Positions 25,401 through 35,200 of a DNA stretch of 64,000 nucleotides are shown here, piece after piece. The position numbers and the translations under genes are program-made. Origin of the DNA: Verrucomicrobiota bacterium (lineage in GTDB: Bacteria > Verrucomicrobiota > Kiritimatiellia > SS1-B-03-39 > UBA6053); the NCBI GenBank assembly GCA_020831625.1, contig JAFIGD010000005.1:88353-152352 (forward strand), written 5' to 3'. Below the pieces are notes generated by a model, which was not told where the DNA came from, ran no database searches, and saw nothing but the letters and a program-made list of their open reading frames with translations. How positions within the stretch are numbered: position 1 is the first letter of the stretch; each line of letters opens with the position of its first letter.

Positions 25401-28400
25401 CGTTCCGACGGCAGCATCATCATGCGCTATCTGGACTATCAGAAGCTGCCGGGGGTGGATGAGTTTACCTTTGGCGGCCCCTTCTTTTTCAGCGCCGGTC
25501 TGCAGGACGGCAGTGCCTCCCGCGGCATGAACCCGATTTTCCGCAACGCCACGCCGTACAACCCGACCCCCGGCTCTGTGCTGGTGATGCGTCCCGAGGT
25601 CGCCGCCGCCTGGATTGTGCCCGACCGCACCGCCGGCACGCTGGCGTCTCTGGAAGGGCAGGGCACCCTGCGCCTCACCCTGGATGCGGGCCAGCTCCCC
25701 CCCGGTGTGTATCACAGCAGCATCGTCATCGACAGCGATGACACCGCCGGCAACGCCGCCCTGCGCATTCCTGTCACCTTCACCGTCAGCGAGACCGCCC
25801 CCAGTCTGGTGCTCACCTCCCCGGTGGCGGATCTCACCGTCGAACCCGGAAGCGATCTCAGCGTCACCGCCGTGTTTGACGGCGAGGGAACGCCTGCCGG
25901 TGATGTGGAGCTGCTCAACGGTGACCAGGTTCTCGCGACCGGGGATACCTTCCTCTGGGAAAGCATCCCCGGCGGCTTTCACGAACTGACCGGCCGGGTG
26001 ACCCTGGTCGGCAGCGGTCACACCGTCTATGCCCCGGTGCGGAACGTGCGCGCGGGCAAGGGCCTGCGGCTGCGCTGGGAAAGCGAAGACCTGCCCATGT
26101 ACAGCGCCTCGCTGGTGGGCAATCCCATCCAGCTGCTGCAGCCTCCGGTGGTTTCGGCCAACCGTGTCAGCGCGGAACGTTTTGATATTACCCCTGTGAC
26201 CCTCGATCCCGCGCACATCACCTGGTGGGGTTCGACCAACACCCGTGATCCCAACGGACGCGACGGTGCCTTCAACATCGGCAACGCCGGACGCGAGCTG
26301 CGCCTCACCACCAACAACTACCGCAAGCATCCCTTCAGCTACACCGTCACCCCCAACACCGTGCTCGAATTCGAGTTCAGGGCCTTCAATGATCCCGCCG
26401 ACGCCGCCACCTTCGTCTATGGTCTCGGTTTCGCGGAAAACAACAACCTGAACGCCAACCGCGTCTTCCGTCTCCTCGGCAAACGCAACTGGGGGATCAA
26501 CAGCTGTTACGGACAGTATCCCTACAGCCACTCCTTCCACTCCGGCCGCCGTCCCTGGGTGCGCTACCGCATTCCCGTGGGACAGCATTACACCGGCGAC
26601 ATGCAGCACCTTGTCTTCGTGGCCCATTCATTGGACAGCAACTTCAACCTGTACTTCCGCGATGTGGACGCCGCCTTCCGCAATCTGCGTGTGTTCGAAT
26701 CCACCGAGTCGGATGCCTTCTCCTTCGCCTGGAGTTTTAACGACACGGCCCGCACGGTGGACGGACCCGAGGCGATCCGCACCTATTTCAGTCCCGGCAC
26801 CAAGGAAATCAACGTGACCGTCAGCGACGGTCCCTACCGCGCCAGCGCCACGCGTGTGCTGGAGCTGCCCGGTTCCGAAGTCTTCCGCGTGGCGGTGAAT
26901 TTCCAACCCGAAACCGCCACCATCCCCGCCGGCTTTGTGGCCGACACCGGCAAGGCCTTCGGCGACCGCGCCAACGATTTGCGCTACGGATGGGACAGCG
27001 ACCGGTCCGGCCAGACCCGCGACGACAACTGGCTGGTTTCCTACGGCTCGGAGCAGGGTGTGACCCGCATCCGCGCCGGCAACGGCGCCTCCTGGCGCAT
27101 GGCCGTTCCCAACGGCATGTACGCCGTCACCGTCCACACCGGCGCCAGCGAGGAAAACAGCAACGCCCTGCTCCGCTTCAACGGGCAGACCCTGCTCGAC
27201 CGCAACCTCGGCCAGCACGACTATGCCGAAGGCTCGCTCACCCTGCCCGTGAGTGACGGCGAAATCGTCATCAGCTCCCACCGCAACACCGCGTCTCTGC
27301 TCTACCTCGAAATCAACCGCGTGGACGATTTGCAGCGTCCGCCCACCGCGAGCTTCACCCTCAGCCCCCAGACCGGGAATGCGCCCCTGCCGGTGCAGTT
27401 CGACGCCGCCGACTCTTTTGACAGCGACGGCTCCATCGTGAGCTACGCCTGGGACTTCGGCGACGGTTTCACCGGCAGCGGCATGCAGACCCCGCACAGT
27501 TATCCCGTGCCCGGTGTGTATGATGTGACCCTCACCGTTACCGACAACGACGGCCTCATTGGCCAGACCACCCTCAACGTGGTGGTGCACGGCACCGCCC
27601 AGCCCGCAGTGTGGGTGACCCCGCCGCCGCTGCCGCCCGCTGTGCCCCCGGCCTTCGGCGAACCGCAGCCGCAGCCCCGCCGCGAACTGTCCGAGGACGG
27701 CGGCAGCCTCGGCTACAGCGTGGTGCTCACCACCGCGCCCGCGCAGAATGTGACGGTTTCCATCGGCACCGGCGACCGCGTCGAAGCCCAGCCCGCGTCG
27801 CTCACCTTCACCCCCGCGAACTGGGATCAGCCGCAGAGCGTGCAGCTTTCCGCCGTGGACAACGAAGTGGTCGATGGCGATGAATTTGTCAGTATCACGG
27901 CCACCGCCTCCAGCGGCGACAGCGGCTACGACGGTCTCGCGGGCGCGCCCTTCGACGTGTATGTTTTGGATAACGATGCCTACGGAACCGTGCAGTTCAT
28001 TCAGTCCGCGGTGACCGTGAATGAAGACCACGGAACGCTTGAAGTTCAGGTCTCCCGTATTGGCGGACAGTCCGGCGAACTCACCGCGCAGTTCACCACC
28101 GTGGATGGAAGCGCATTGGCGGGAGAGGACTACACCGCCGTCAGCGGCACCCTCACCTGGGCGCACAACGACACCGCCCACAAAAGCATCTTCATTCCCA
28201 TTCTCGATGACAACGAGCCCGAGCCGCCGGAAACCTTCCTGGTGCAACTCACCGCCGCCGCCAATGAGCTGGACGCCAGCGTGCTCGGCACGCCGGCCAC
28301 GCTCACGGTGACGATTCTCGACGACGACAATGTCAACCCCGCCATCCTTCTGCAAAGTCCGGCGGACGGGGCCACCTTTGAAGTCGGGGATGTGGTGCCC

Positions 28401-31400
28401 CTCCAGGCCGAGGTCACCAGCAACACCGCGAACATCACCGAAGTGCGCTTTTTTGTGAACGGCAGCCATGTCAGCGCCCAAACCCAACCGTTTACAGGCA
28501 GCCTGTACAGCTTCAACTGGGTGGCAAGTGTCGGCGCGACAACCTGGCACGTGCAGGCCTTCGATGACAACGCCGGAGAAAGCGTTTCCGAGACTCGGAA
28601 CTTCACCCTCACTCCCGTTCCGAACATCGGAAACGGCGGATTTTTGAGGGAAATCTTCTATGATGTAACCGGGAACAATGTCTCCGATTTGGTGGGCAGT
28701 CCCGCGTACCCCGACGAGGCTGACCTTTTTGACTTCATTGACTCCGGGACGATGGTGTATCAGAACAGCGCCACAAATTACGGCACCCGTCTCCGGGCCT
28801 ACTTTGTGGCTCCGAAAACCGGAAGCTATCATTTTTATCTGAGCGCGACTCAGCGGGCGGAACTCTGGCTGAGTTCCAATGAGCTGCCCGGGAATGCGGT
28901 GAAAATTCTCAACAATGTCGGGGCGCAAAATCCCGGGAATTGGGGGCATGCCTCCCAGCGCTCCGCCGCAGTTCCGCTGGTCGCGGGGCAGCGGTACTAC
29001 CTGGAGGCGCTCCACAAAGCGGGCACTTCCGGCACCCGCCACATTCAGGTGGGGGTGGAACTGCCGGGTGGTCAGTTGGAGCGCCCGATTCCGGTGGCGT
29101 TTTTGGAACCGTTTGACGGGGTGAAGGTTGAAACGTTGCCCCAGCTTGTGCTCGTGCCCGAGGGCGGCACCGCCCTGGTGCATGTGCGCCTGCGTCAGCA
29201 GCCTTTTGGGGAATTGACGCTGCAGAGCACGCTGATGGATCCGGTCGACGGCGGCGAAAGTCTGGAAGTAATCGGCGGAAATACGCTCAATTTCACCCCC
29301 GCGAACTGGAATCAATGGCAGGTGATCAGCCTCTACGCGGCCCCCGATGAAGATGCCATTGATGGCGAGGCCACCCTGCGCCTGGCTCTCAACAACGGCA
29401 CCTGGTGGGACATCACCGCGCGGGAAATTGATGCCGAACTGAACCATGCCCCCACCGTGGGCATCATGAGCCCAACCACTTCTTCCGTCAACCTGCCCGC
29501 CGGGGTGGGACTGTTGCTGGAGGCGGACGCGGTGGATCTGGACAACGATCCGCTCACGGTGCTCTGGGAACGCGTCAGCGGTCCGGGCTCCGTCACCTTT
29601 GATGACGCGTCCGCGCTGGAAACCGGGGCCCGCTTTTCCGCCGACGGAGACTACCTGCTGCGGATCACGGTGGATGACGGCGAATACAGCGCCAGCGCCT
29701 ACGTGACAGTGTGGGTGAATCCGGCGGCGGTGACCGAGGCCAACCTCACCACCACCCGCGGCGGTTCGCTGAGCATTGACGGGGGGAATTGGACGCTTTC
29801 CGGGGCGGGCCGCAGTGTTTTCACCAGTCCGGATTCGGCCCGCTTCGCCTACTCTGAACTCCGTGGTGATTTTGATGTCAGCGGGCGCATCGGATCTTTC
29901 AGTTCGGGTCCCAACTGGAGTTTCACGGGACTGCATGTTCGGAACAGTTTAAACGTCAATTCCAGTCACTTCACCGCCGGGGCGTACCGGGACGGGAATA
30001 CCCGTCAAAGTTCGACCGTTCGGTATCGTATCAACGATGGAGATTCAGACACCATTGGCGGACAAAACCTGCCGGGCACCCTCACCGACGGCTGGGTGCG
30101 TGTCACCCGAACGGGCAATACTTTCGGCGCTTTTCACTCCACGGATGGCAGCAGTTGGACTGAAAGGGTATCCGTCACGATTTCCATGGGTGCCACTGCT
30201 TTCGTTGGCCTGATTGTGGACAATCAATCGGACGGAACCACGCTTGCGACCGCAAATTGGTCCAATGTCTCGATCCCCGCCACCGTCAATCTCGCCCCGC
30301 TCGTGGATGCCGGGCCGGACGCGACGGTGGATCTGGGCGACAGCCATACGCTTGCCGCCAGCTTCAGCGGCGAGCACCTGCCGCAGGGGCCGCTGCAAAC
30401 GCAGTGGCGGAAGATCTCCGGCCCCGGCGCGGTTTACGCCAATCCCGCGCCGCCGACGGAACCCGATGCGGCCGTCAGCTTTGAACTGCCCGGCGAGTAC
30501 GTGCTGCGCTTCCTCGTCTCCAACGGCGAGGCGGTCACCTTTGACGATGTGACGATCACCGTGGAGGGGAGTGAACCTCTCCCGCCGCCGCCAAGCGGGC
30601 TAACCGCCACCGCCATCGCGCATGACCGGATTGACTTGAGTTGGACGGATCCGACTGATCCGTCGGATGAATTCCGTATCGAGCGCTCCGCCAGCGGCAG
30701 TACCGGCTGGTCGTTGCTGGCCACAGTCACCGGCACCAGCCACAGCGACACGGGCCTTGCGGGCGGAAGCACCTGGTATTACCGCGTGATCACCCTGCGC
30801 GGCGGCCTGGAAAGCGTCCCATCCGGCACGGCCTCGGCCGCCACCCCGGCCGCGCCCGCCGGGCCGGTGATCACCACGCAACCGCAGTCGCAGAGCGTCT
30901 TCGAGGGCGCGAACGTCAGTTTCAGCGTCACCGCCACCGGCAATCCAGCGCCGGAGTACCAGTGGCGCAAGCACGGGGTGGACCTTTCCGGTGCGACCGA
31001 CAGCACCCTGACGCTCACCAACGTTTCTTTTGGCGATACCGGCAACTACACCGTCTTCGTTTCCAACGGGATTGGCGAGGGTGTTGAGAGCGATGTGGCG
31101 GCACTGTCGGTCAATGAGACCGGAAACCTGCTTATTTATGAAGGTTTCGACTACGACACCGCGCTCACGCATTTGCACGGCCAGGCGCCCACCGGCGAAG
31201 GGCTCGGCGGCACCTGGTCGCAGAGGCACACCGGAGCCGGCGAAAGCCATGTGGTGGACGGGCTGACTTTCGGCCCCCTGGTGGTCAGCGGCAACGCCTT
31301 CCAACTGCTCGGGGACCGTTTGACCAGCAGCCTAGACCGCTATAACGTCGTATCGATTCCCGTGACGGCCTCCAGCACCGCGGACACGCTGTGGACCAGT

Positions 31401-32183
31401 CATCTGGTGGAATTCCGGGTGCGGGACGAGGAACTCACCAATAACAGCGCCAACCCCGATTCCCGCTGGCAGGACCGGGTGGCCCTTTTTCCCGGTCAAA
31501 TGGGGCGAAGCGACATCCCGGACATTGGCTTTTCCGGGACCCGGGATCAGTCCACCAGCCAGGGCCGGGTCGGCCTGGCCGGGGGCAACACCGACGGGGG
31601 CGCGGGGCTTGCCTTCGGGGAAACCCATATAATTATCGGAAAAATCACGGGAATGCATCAAAGCGGATCCGTCACCAAAGCCGCGACCCTGTGGGTACTG
31701 AATTTGGCGGATTTCGAGGCCTTTGTCGCCGCCGGACGGACCGAGGCGGATCTGGAGGAGCACCATCGGTTCACACTCACCCGGACCGTCACGAATGAAA
31801 CGGAACTCACCCTCGGCGGGCACCTGAATCTGCACACCCTCGATTGGAATGTCCGCAATTTCTTCCCCGTCTACGATGAAATCCGCTGGGGAGCGGATTT
31901 ACAGGCGGTGACGCCGGTGGCCGGATCGCCGCTTCCGCCCCTGATTCCTCCGCAACTGAGCGGGTTGTTGATGATGGAAAACGGCCGGGGCATTCGGATC
32001 CAGACTCAAAGCGACTTTGAGTATCTGCTGGAATACAGCGACACTCTTCTGGACGATCCCGAGTGGCTGCCCATGGGTGGTTGGACCCGCGGCAACAACA
32101 GCGATCTGGATCTCATGGATGAAACACCCGACGTTCAACAACGTTTTTATCGTCTCCGCATGCGCCGGGGTGTTGGGGAATAG
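22434..32183 (+). CDS. Giant multidomain secreted subtilisin-like (S8) protease
   Basis: 3249 residues. An N-terminal hydrophobic segment (LFALVLIGFLYLGRALW) acts as signal or anchor, followed by a TDPT/TDLSD low-complexity stretch. The S8 domain (about 255-540) has all catalytic residues: Asp275 in VIDSGVDYNHPDL, His329 in RHGTHVAGTIAA, Ser495 in GTSMASPHVAGAAALL, and the oxyanion Asn in AASGNSG. Then follow a carboxypeptidase-regulatory-like domain (about 680-755), a malectin-like domain (1480-1630), PKD (1635-1720), Calx-beta (1850-1965), an Ig-like segment, a PA14-like domain (2065-2225), further PKD-like and lectin-like domains, Fn3 (2717-2803), Ig (2809-2895), a segment starting LLIYEGFDYD (2899-3160), and a C-terminal module (3168-3249). 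No PEP-CTERM or LPxTG tail. Probably a surface or extracellular protease working on proteins or glycoproteins; target unknown. Confidence 0.9.
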   Translation: MKKYTPLFALVLIGFLYLGRALWSNAAGKPVPARGMPDAPSVEPQALTDPTGLTDPSAQADQTDPTDLSDWTDLTDRPVAPEANYAVNDPQGVISPVVHLVAGAVELERRELEPDAQGRPGRLRLMRADAFKYPLLRVEERFGTYANGELNPFPEVLVSVADHVMLQFDPARDEAELEALTRSLGGRIRERLLRPGLVLMELPEAHLDALPNAIASLGAQAGVRFAEPDWVVGHLAGVTPNDPDFAALWGLPKIEAPLAWEITTGRRNVVVGVIDSGVDYNHPDLQANIFYNTGESVNGTDSDGNGFVDDIRGWDFYDNTNDPMDENRHGTHVAGTIAAVGNNNLGITGVAWETRIMPLRFLGATGSGTTSGGINSIAYATLMGVDMTNNSWGGGGFSRALYDTIAEARDAGILFVAASGNSGAPDPGFPARYGNTGLPEGLPPLDNVISVAASENTASDSLASFSNLRAHIAAPGVGIYSATLGNGYESLSGTSMASPHVAGAAALLLAVQPDLEYSVVKNMLLTHVDKRLSDPVYELYIHSQGRLNINSTLRNLNIPIMVHTATALTDLNGPRAGNGVINPGETIELTLSLRSVGMIDTENVVATLSADSSYVTVTQATRVYGDFERYETVDNTQPFVFTVDTSPPTPYVIPFQLTITANEGGPWVEEIPLTVYTSVDVSGTVRHLDGSPFAGAEVVYSGPFSGSAPAGVDGTFAFEMVDGTYKVFAEAPGFRRSPTRLHTAPPGITELNFVLGSSVIGSSLAAVEAEARPGGRVELSIDLSNSGNLPLNWQLRETEYGFEFFENGLNDSGRPDLHWKEIRQEQGGPGTRISWWELNSPVPVTSGGVPTGWSGMERWSHGPLSFDFEFPFYGQRFSSARVNNAGWLGFTSVTRGVFYNAVAPMPDESFMDYKIAFQWALREAGRSDTNGPTHQKPNQSSWHNQSGFGDTLHAYAHNWDDHSWVFTWHQWGSPFTRTPSEFDTGQVELRSDGSIIMRYLDYQKLPGVDEFTFGGPFFFSAGLQDGSASRGMNPIFRNATPYNPTPGSVLVMRPEVAAAWIVPDRTAGTLASLEGQGTLRLTLDAGQLPPGVYHSSIVIDSDDTAGNAALRIPVTFTVSETAPSLVLTSPVADLTVEPGSDLSVTAVFDGEGTPAGDVELLNGDQVLATGDTFLWESIPGGFHELTGRVTLVGSGHTVYAPVRNVRAGKGLRLRWESEDLPMYSASLVGNPIQLLQPPVVSANRVSAERFDITPVTLDPAHITWWGSTNTRDPNGRDGAFNIGNAGRELRLTTNNYRKHPFSYTVTPNTVLEFEFRAFNDPADAATFVYGLGFAENNNLNANRVFRLLGKRNWGINSCYGQYPYSHSFHSGRRPWVRYRIPVGQHYTGDMQHLVFVAHSLDSNFNLYFRDVDAAFRNLRVFESTESDAFSFAWSFNDTARTVDGPEAIRTYFSPGTKEINVTVSDGPYRASATRVLELPGSEVFRVAVNFQPETATIPAGFVADTGKAFGDRANDLRYGWDSDRSGQTRDDNWLVSYGSEQGVTRIRAGNGASWRMAVPNGMYAVTVHTGASEENSNALLRFNGQTLLDRNLGQHDYAEGSLTLPVSDGEIVISSHRNTASLLYLEINRVDDLQRPPTASFTLSPQTGNAPLPVQFDAADSFDSDGSIVSYAWDFGDGFTGSGMQTPHSYPVPGVYDVTLTVTDNDGLIGQTTLNVVVHGTAQPAVWVTPPPLPPAVPPAFGEPQPQPRRELSEDGGSLGYSVVLTTAPAQNVTVSIGTGDRVEAQPASLTFTPANWDQPQSVQLSAVDNEVVDGDEFVSITATASSGDSGYDGLAGAPFDVYVLDNDAYGTVQFIQSAVTVNEDHGTLEVQVSRIGGQSGELTAQFTTVDGSALAGEDYTAVSGTLTWAHNDTAHKSIFIPILDDNEPEPPETFLVQLTAAANELDASVLGTPATLTVTILDDDNVNPAILLQSPADGATFEVGDVVPLQAEVTSNTANITEVRFFVNGSHVSAQTQPFTGSLYSFNWVASVGATTWHVQAFDDNAGESVSETRNFTLTPVPNIGNGGFLREIFYDVTGNNVSDLVGSPAYPDEADLFDFIDSGTMVYQNSATNYGTRLRAYFVAPKTGSYHFYLSATQRAELWLSSNELPGNAVKILNNVGAQNPGNWGHASQRSAAVPLVAGQRYYLEALHKAGTSGTRHIQVGVELPGGQLERPIPVAFLEPFDGVKVETLPQLVLVPEGGTALVHVRLRQQPFGELTLQSTLMDPVDGGESLEVIGGNTLNFTPANWNQWQVISLYAAPDEDAIDGEATLRLALNNGTWWDITAREIDAELNHAPTVGIMSPTTSSVNLPAGVGLLLEADAVDLDNDPLTVLWERVSGPGSVTFDDASALETGARFSADGDYLLRITVDDGEYSASAYVTVWVNPAAVTEANLTTTRGGSLSIDGGNWTLSGAGRSVFTSPDSARFAYSELRGDFDVSGRIGSFSSGPNWSFTGLHVRNSLNVNSSHFTAGAYRDGNTRQSSTVRYRINDGDSDTIGGQNLPGTLTDGWVRVTRTGNTFGAFHSTDGSSWTERVSVTISMGATAFVGLIVDNQSDGTTLATANWSNVSIPATVNLAPLVDAGPDATVDLGDSHTLAASFSGEHLPQGPLQTQWRKISGPGAVYANPAPPTEPDAAVSFELPGEYVLRFLVSNGEAVTFDDVTITVEGSEPLPPPPSGLTATAIAHDRIDLSWTDPTDPSDEFRIERSASGSTGWSLLATVTGTSHSDTGLAGGSTWYYRVITLRGGLESVPSGTASAATPAAPAGPVITTQPQSQSVFEGANVSFSVTATGNPAPEYQWRKHGVDLSGATDSTLTLTNVSFGDTGNYTVFVSNGIGEGVESDVAALSVNETGNLLIYEGFDYDTALTHLHGQAPTGEGLGGTWSQRHTGAGESHVVDGLTFGPLVVSGNAFQLLGDRLTSSLDRYNVVSIPVTASSTADTLWTSHLVEFRVRDEELTNNSANPDSRWQDRVALFPGQMGRSDIPDIGFSGTRDQSTSQGRVGLAGGNTDGGAGLAFGETHIIIGKITGMHQSGSVTKAATLWVLNLADFEAFVAAGRTEADLEEHHRFTLTRTVTNETELTLGGHLNLHTLDWNVRNFFPVYDEIRWGADLQAVTPVAGSPLPPLIPPQLSGLLMMENGRGIRIQTQSDFEYLLEYSDTLLDDPEWLPMGGWTRGNNSDLDLMDETPDVQQRFYRLRMRRGVGE
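30863..30946 (+). repeat. 84-bp perfect repeat, copy 1 (in the subtilase gene)
   Basis: Identical to 42676-42759 in the third giant gene. It encodes the first strands of the Ig domain (VITTQPQSQSVFEGANVSFS). Similarity continues in both genes, with gaps and substitutions, down to their stop codons. Confidence 0.95.
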
Positions 32184-32285
32184 GCCTGATAATAATTGTC
32201 AAAAACATATGAATACCGTCTGTTAACGGTAAACGAAGCAATCGTTAAACATCTTAGCGGGCTTTGGTTACTATGAGAGAAGCGA

Positions 32286-35200
32286 ATGAAAACCAAAATC
32301 CGTTTACTCCTTGTGTTGCTCCTGCTCGTGTTGACGGGGCTTTTCCTGCGATTGAATGAAGGCGCGGAGGCTCCGTCCGAAGCCGTCGCGCCGTTGGACA
32401 AACCGGCACTCGCTGAAGCTTCCCATTCCGGGGAGACGGCGGTTCCAGCGAAGGCTTCGGAATCGGCGGAGGAACGCGGGCAAAACGGGTTTGAGTCGGT
32501 CGAGGCACCGGTACTCACCGCGGCGGACCGGGTAGACGCGGAGGGCATGCCCGCGCCGGTGATTCCCCGCGGACTGCACAACCGCCGGGTGTTGGACACG
32601 CCCGGGCGCACGCGGCTGGAGCCGGGCACCGGGGAACCCGTGCGGGTGTTTTTGGATGTCCGCCCCGCACGGGAGAACTCGCCTTTTGCCCGGGACGCAT
32701 ACACCCTGGACGCGGTGGAGGCTTCGATATCCCACCGCCTGTTTCATGACCTGGCGGGCGGAATCAGCAGTCGGCTGATCCTGCCGCTGACCGTCGGGGA
32801 GGAGGTGGAGGTCAATGTGTACGAAATCGTGCACCGCGGCGAACACACCTTCACTTTCATGGGGAAAATTCCCGGGGACCACGACAACGATGTGATTCTG
32901 GTGTACAACGAGGGGACGGTGGGGGGCTCGATGACGTTGTTTGACCCTGAAAGCGGCGGGGCGCGGCACTTTCAGTTTCAGGGAATGGAGGAGGGGGTGA
33001 TTGCGATCAGAGAACTGGACGGGGAGGCTTTTATGGAAAGTGATTGCGGCGGGGTGATTCCGGGAGAGCAGCTCTTTGACGGCGCGGAGGCTGCGGGCGG
33101 GGACCTGGAGGGTGAAGAGGGCGGTTTGTCCGCCGGTGACGGCTCCTCAAAGCATATTGTTGACATTGTGGTGGGATACAGCATCCGCGCCCGGAACAAC
33201 GGCGGGGGCACCGCCGGGATCGAAGCCACGATTATCGCCTCCGTGGACCGGATGAACCTGGCTTTCACCAACAGTCTGGTGGACAACGCGGAACTGGTGC
33301 TTCTGGGAATGATTGAAGATCCGGACTATGCGGAGCCGGGCACGGGCAGCAGTTTGCTGGATGAACTCAACGACCTGAATAATCCGAACAGTGAAACCTT
33401 TTCGGTGGTCAAGGATCTCCGCAACGCCCTGGGGGCGGACAAGCAGGCGTTTATTGTGAATGACGCGGATGGCGGGGATGCCGGCCGGGCGTTTTATCCC
33501 GGGTTCTCCTCCGTCACCGCCCGCACCTACATGACCTCCACCACAATTACCTTCGTGCATGAGGTGGGGCACAACTGGGGTTTGGCCCACTCCTGGGGGG
33601 ACAGCTCCTGGTCAGCCGACACCAGTAAAAACGCCAACAATTTTGGCTGGCGTTTCCAGAGCGGGAGTACCAAGCGGCGAACGGTTCAATCCTATGACTG
33701 GGGATGGCAGCGGGTGCCCTGGTTCGGCAATCCCGATGTGACCCACCCCAGCCTGAACGTGAAAGTCGGGGCGGCAGACGGTTATAACGCCAGTGGCGAC
33801 AACACCACGGACAGCCGCTATGTGAACGGGGGCCTGGAGGGCGGATTGGGCGCGGGGTTTGACGGGAGCAACGCGACTTTGGGCGCACGCGCGGCCCACA
33901 CCCTCATCGCCCGGGCGCAGGAACGCTCGAATCTTCGCGCCCGCGCGGCTCTTGGCGTTACCCGTCCCGCGCCGGGACAGGACGTGGAAATCAACCAGAC
34001 CTTCTCCCTGGAGTGGGTCGGCGGGGCCTGGCTGGATGTGGTGGACGTCGAATTGTTGAAAGGCGGCGTCCCGGTGGAAGTTATTGCCCAGGGCATTCCC
34101 AACCAACACCGGGTGCTGAACTGGACACCCGCCGATCTGACGCGGGGGAGTGATTATCAGATCCGCCTCACGCTGAACAACGGTGAAGAGGCCTCCCTCT
34201 CGGAGCCCTTCAGCATTGACCCCCTTTATCCCCGGGTGGTGGACACGTTCGTGGACCCGACCGGTGTGGCTCAACCCGGATTGGAAAGCGTTTCCGTGAC
34301 CTTTAACCGTCCCATGGATCCGGACGGCTTCTCGATGTCACAGGACGTGACCCGCTTTGTCGGCCCCGGCGGCGCGGATGTCACCGGCAGTCTCTCCGGC
34401 GTGAGCTGGAGCGGGAATGACACGGTGCTGACTTTTCAGTTCTCTCCGCTCACAGAGGAGGGGTACTATCGTCTGGATTTTGGGCCCGACATTCAGGATC
34501 TGCGCGGTTTCGCCATGGATCAGAACGACAATGCGGTGCCGGGCGAGGCGGAGGACGGTTTCGGGTTTTCGTTCCGGGTCTCTTCTGGCATGACGGGCGG
34601 CGTGCAGCCGCTCCTGCAAACGGATTTTGACAGCGGTCATTCTTTCAGCCTGGAGGGCGGCTGGGCCGTGGGTGAGCCGAACCAAGGCCCCAACGGACCG
34701 GTCGCCGCCTTTTCCTCACCGAATGTGCTCGGGACCTATCTGAATGGGGACTATTCTGCAAATGTGAATATCTTCGCGACGACGCCCGCTTTCTCCACCC
34801 TGAACGCGGAGAATGTCACCGTCAGTTTTCAGCGTTTTCTGGGCCTTCGATATGACAATCGGGGAGGGCCAAATCGAAAACGGGATTTCGCTCGGATTCA
34901 CTATTCGGTGAATGGAGCCGCATGGCAGCCGCTTTGGGTGAATACGGAGGAAGTAAACGGTGATTTAATCGACCCAGGCTGGGTATCCCGGTCATACGAT
35001 CTTCCGACTGCGGTAAACAACCAATCGAATGTCCGCCTGCGCTTTCAATTGGAAACCGACGATGCGGAGCATTCCTTTGGCTGGAACATCGACGACCTCC
35101 TCGTCACCGGCGAGTTTGAAACCCTGATTCCCCCCGCCCCGGCCCCTTATGTGGCCGGGCATTTTCCCGAAGGCGCGGTGATTGTGTCGCCGACCTCGTT

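Noticed and set aside
26628..29936. A 1102-codon open frame on the minus strand inside the subtilase gene
   Set aside because: It is a shadow of a high-GC gene whose third codon positions are mostly C; the translation is rich in His, Gly, Val and Arg without any domain, while the plus frame has clear domains.
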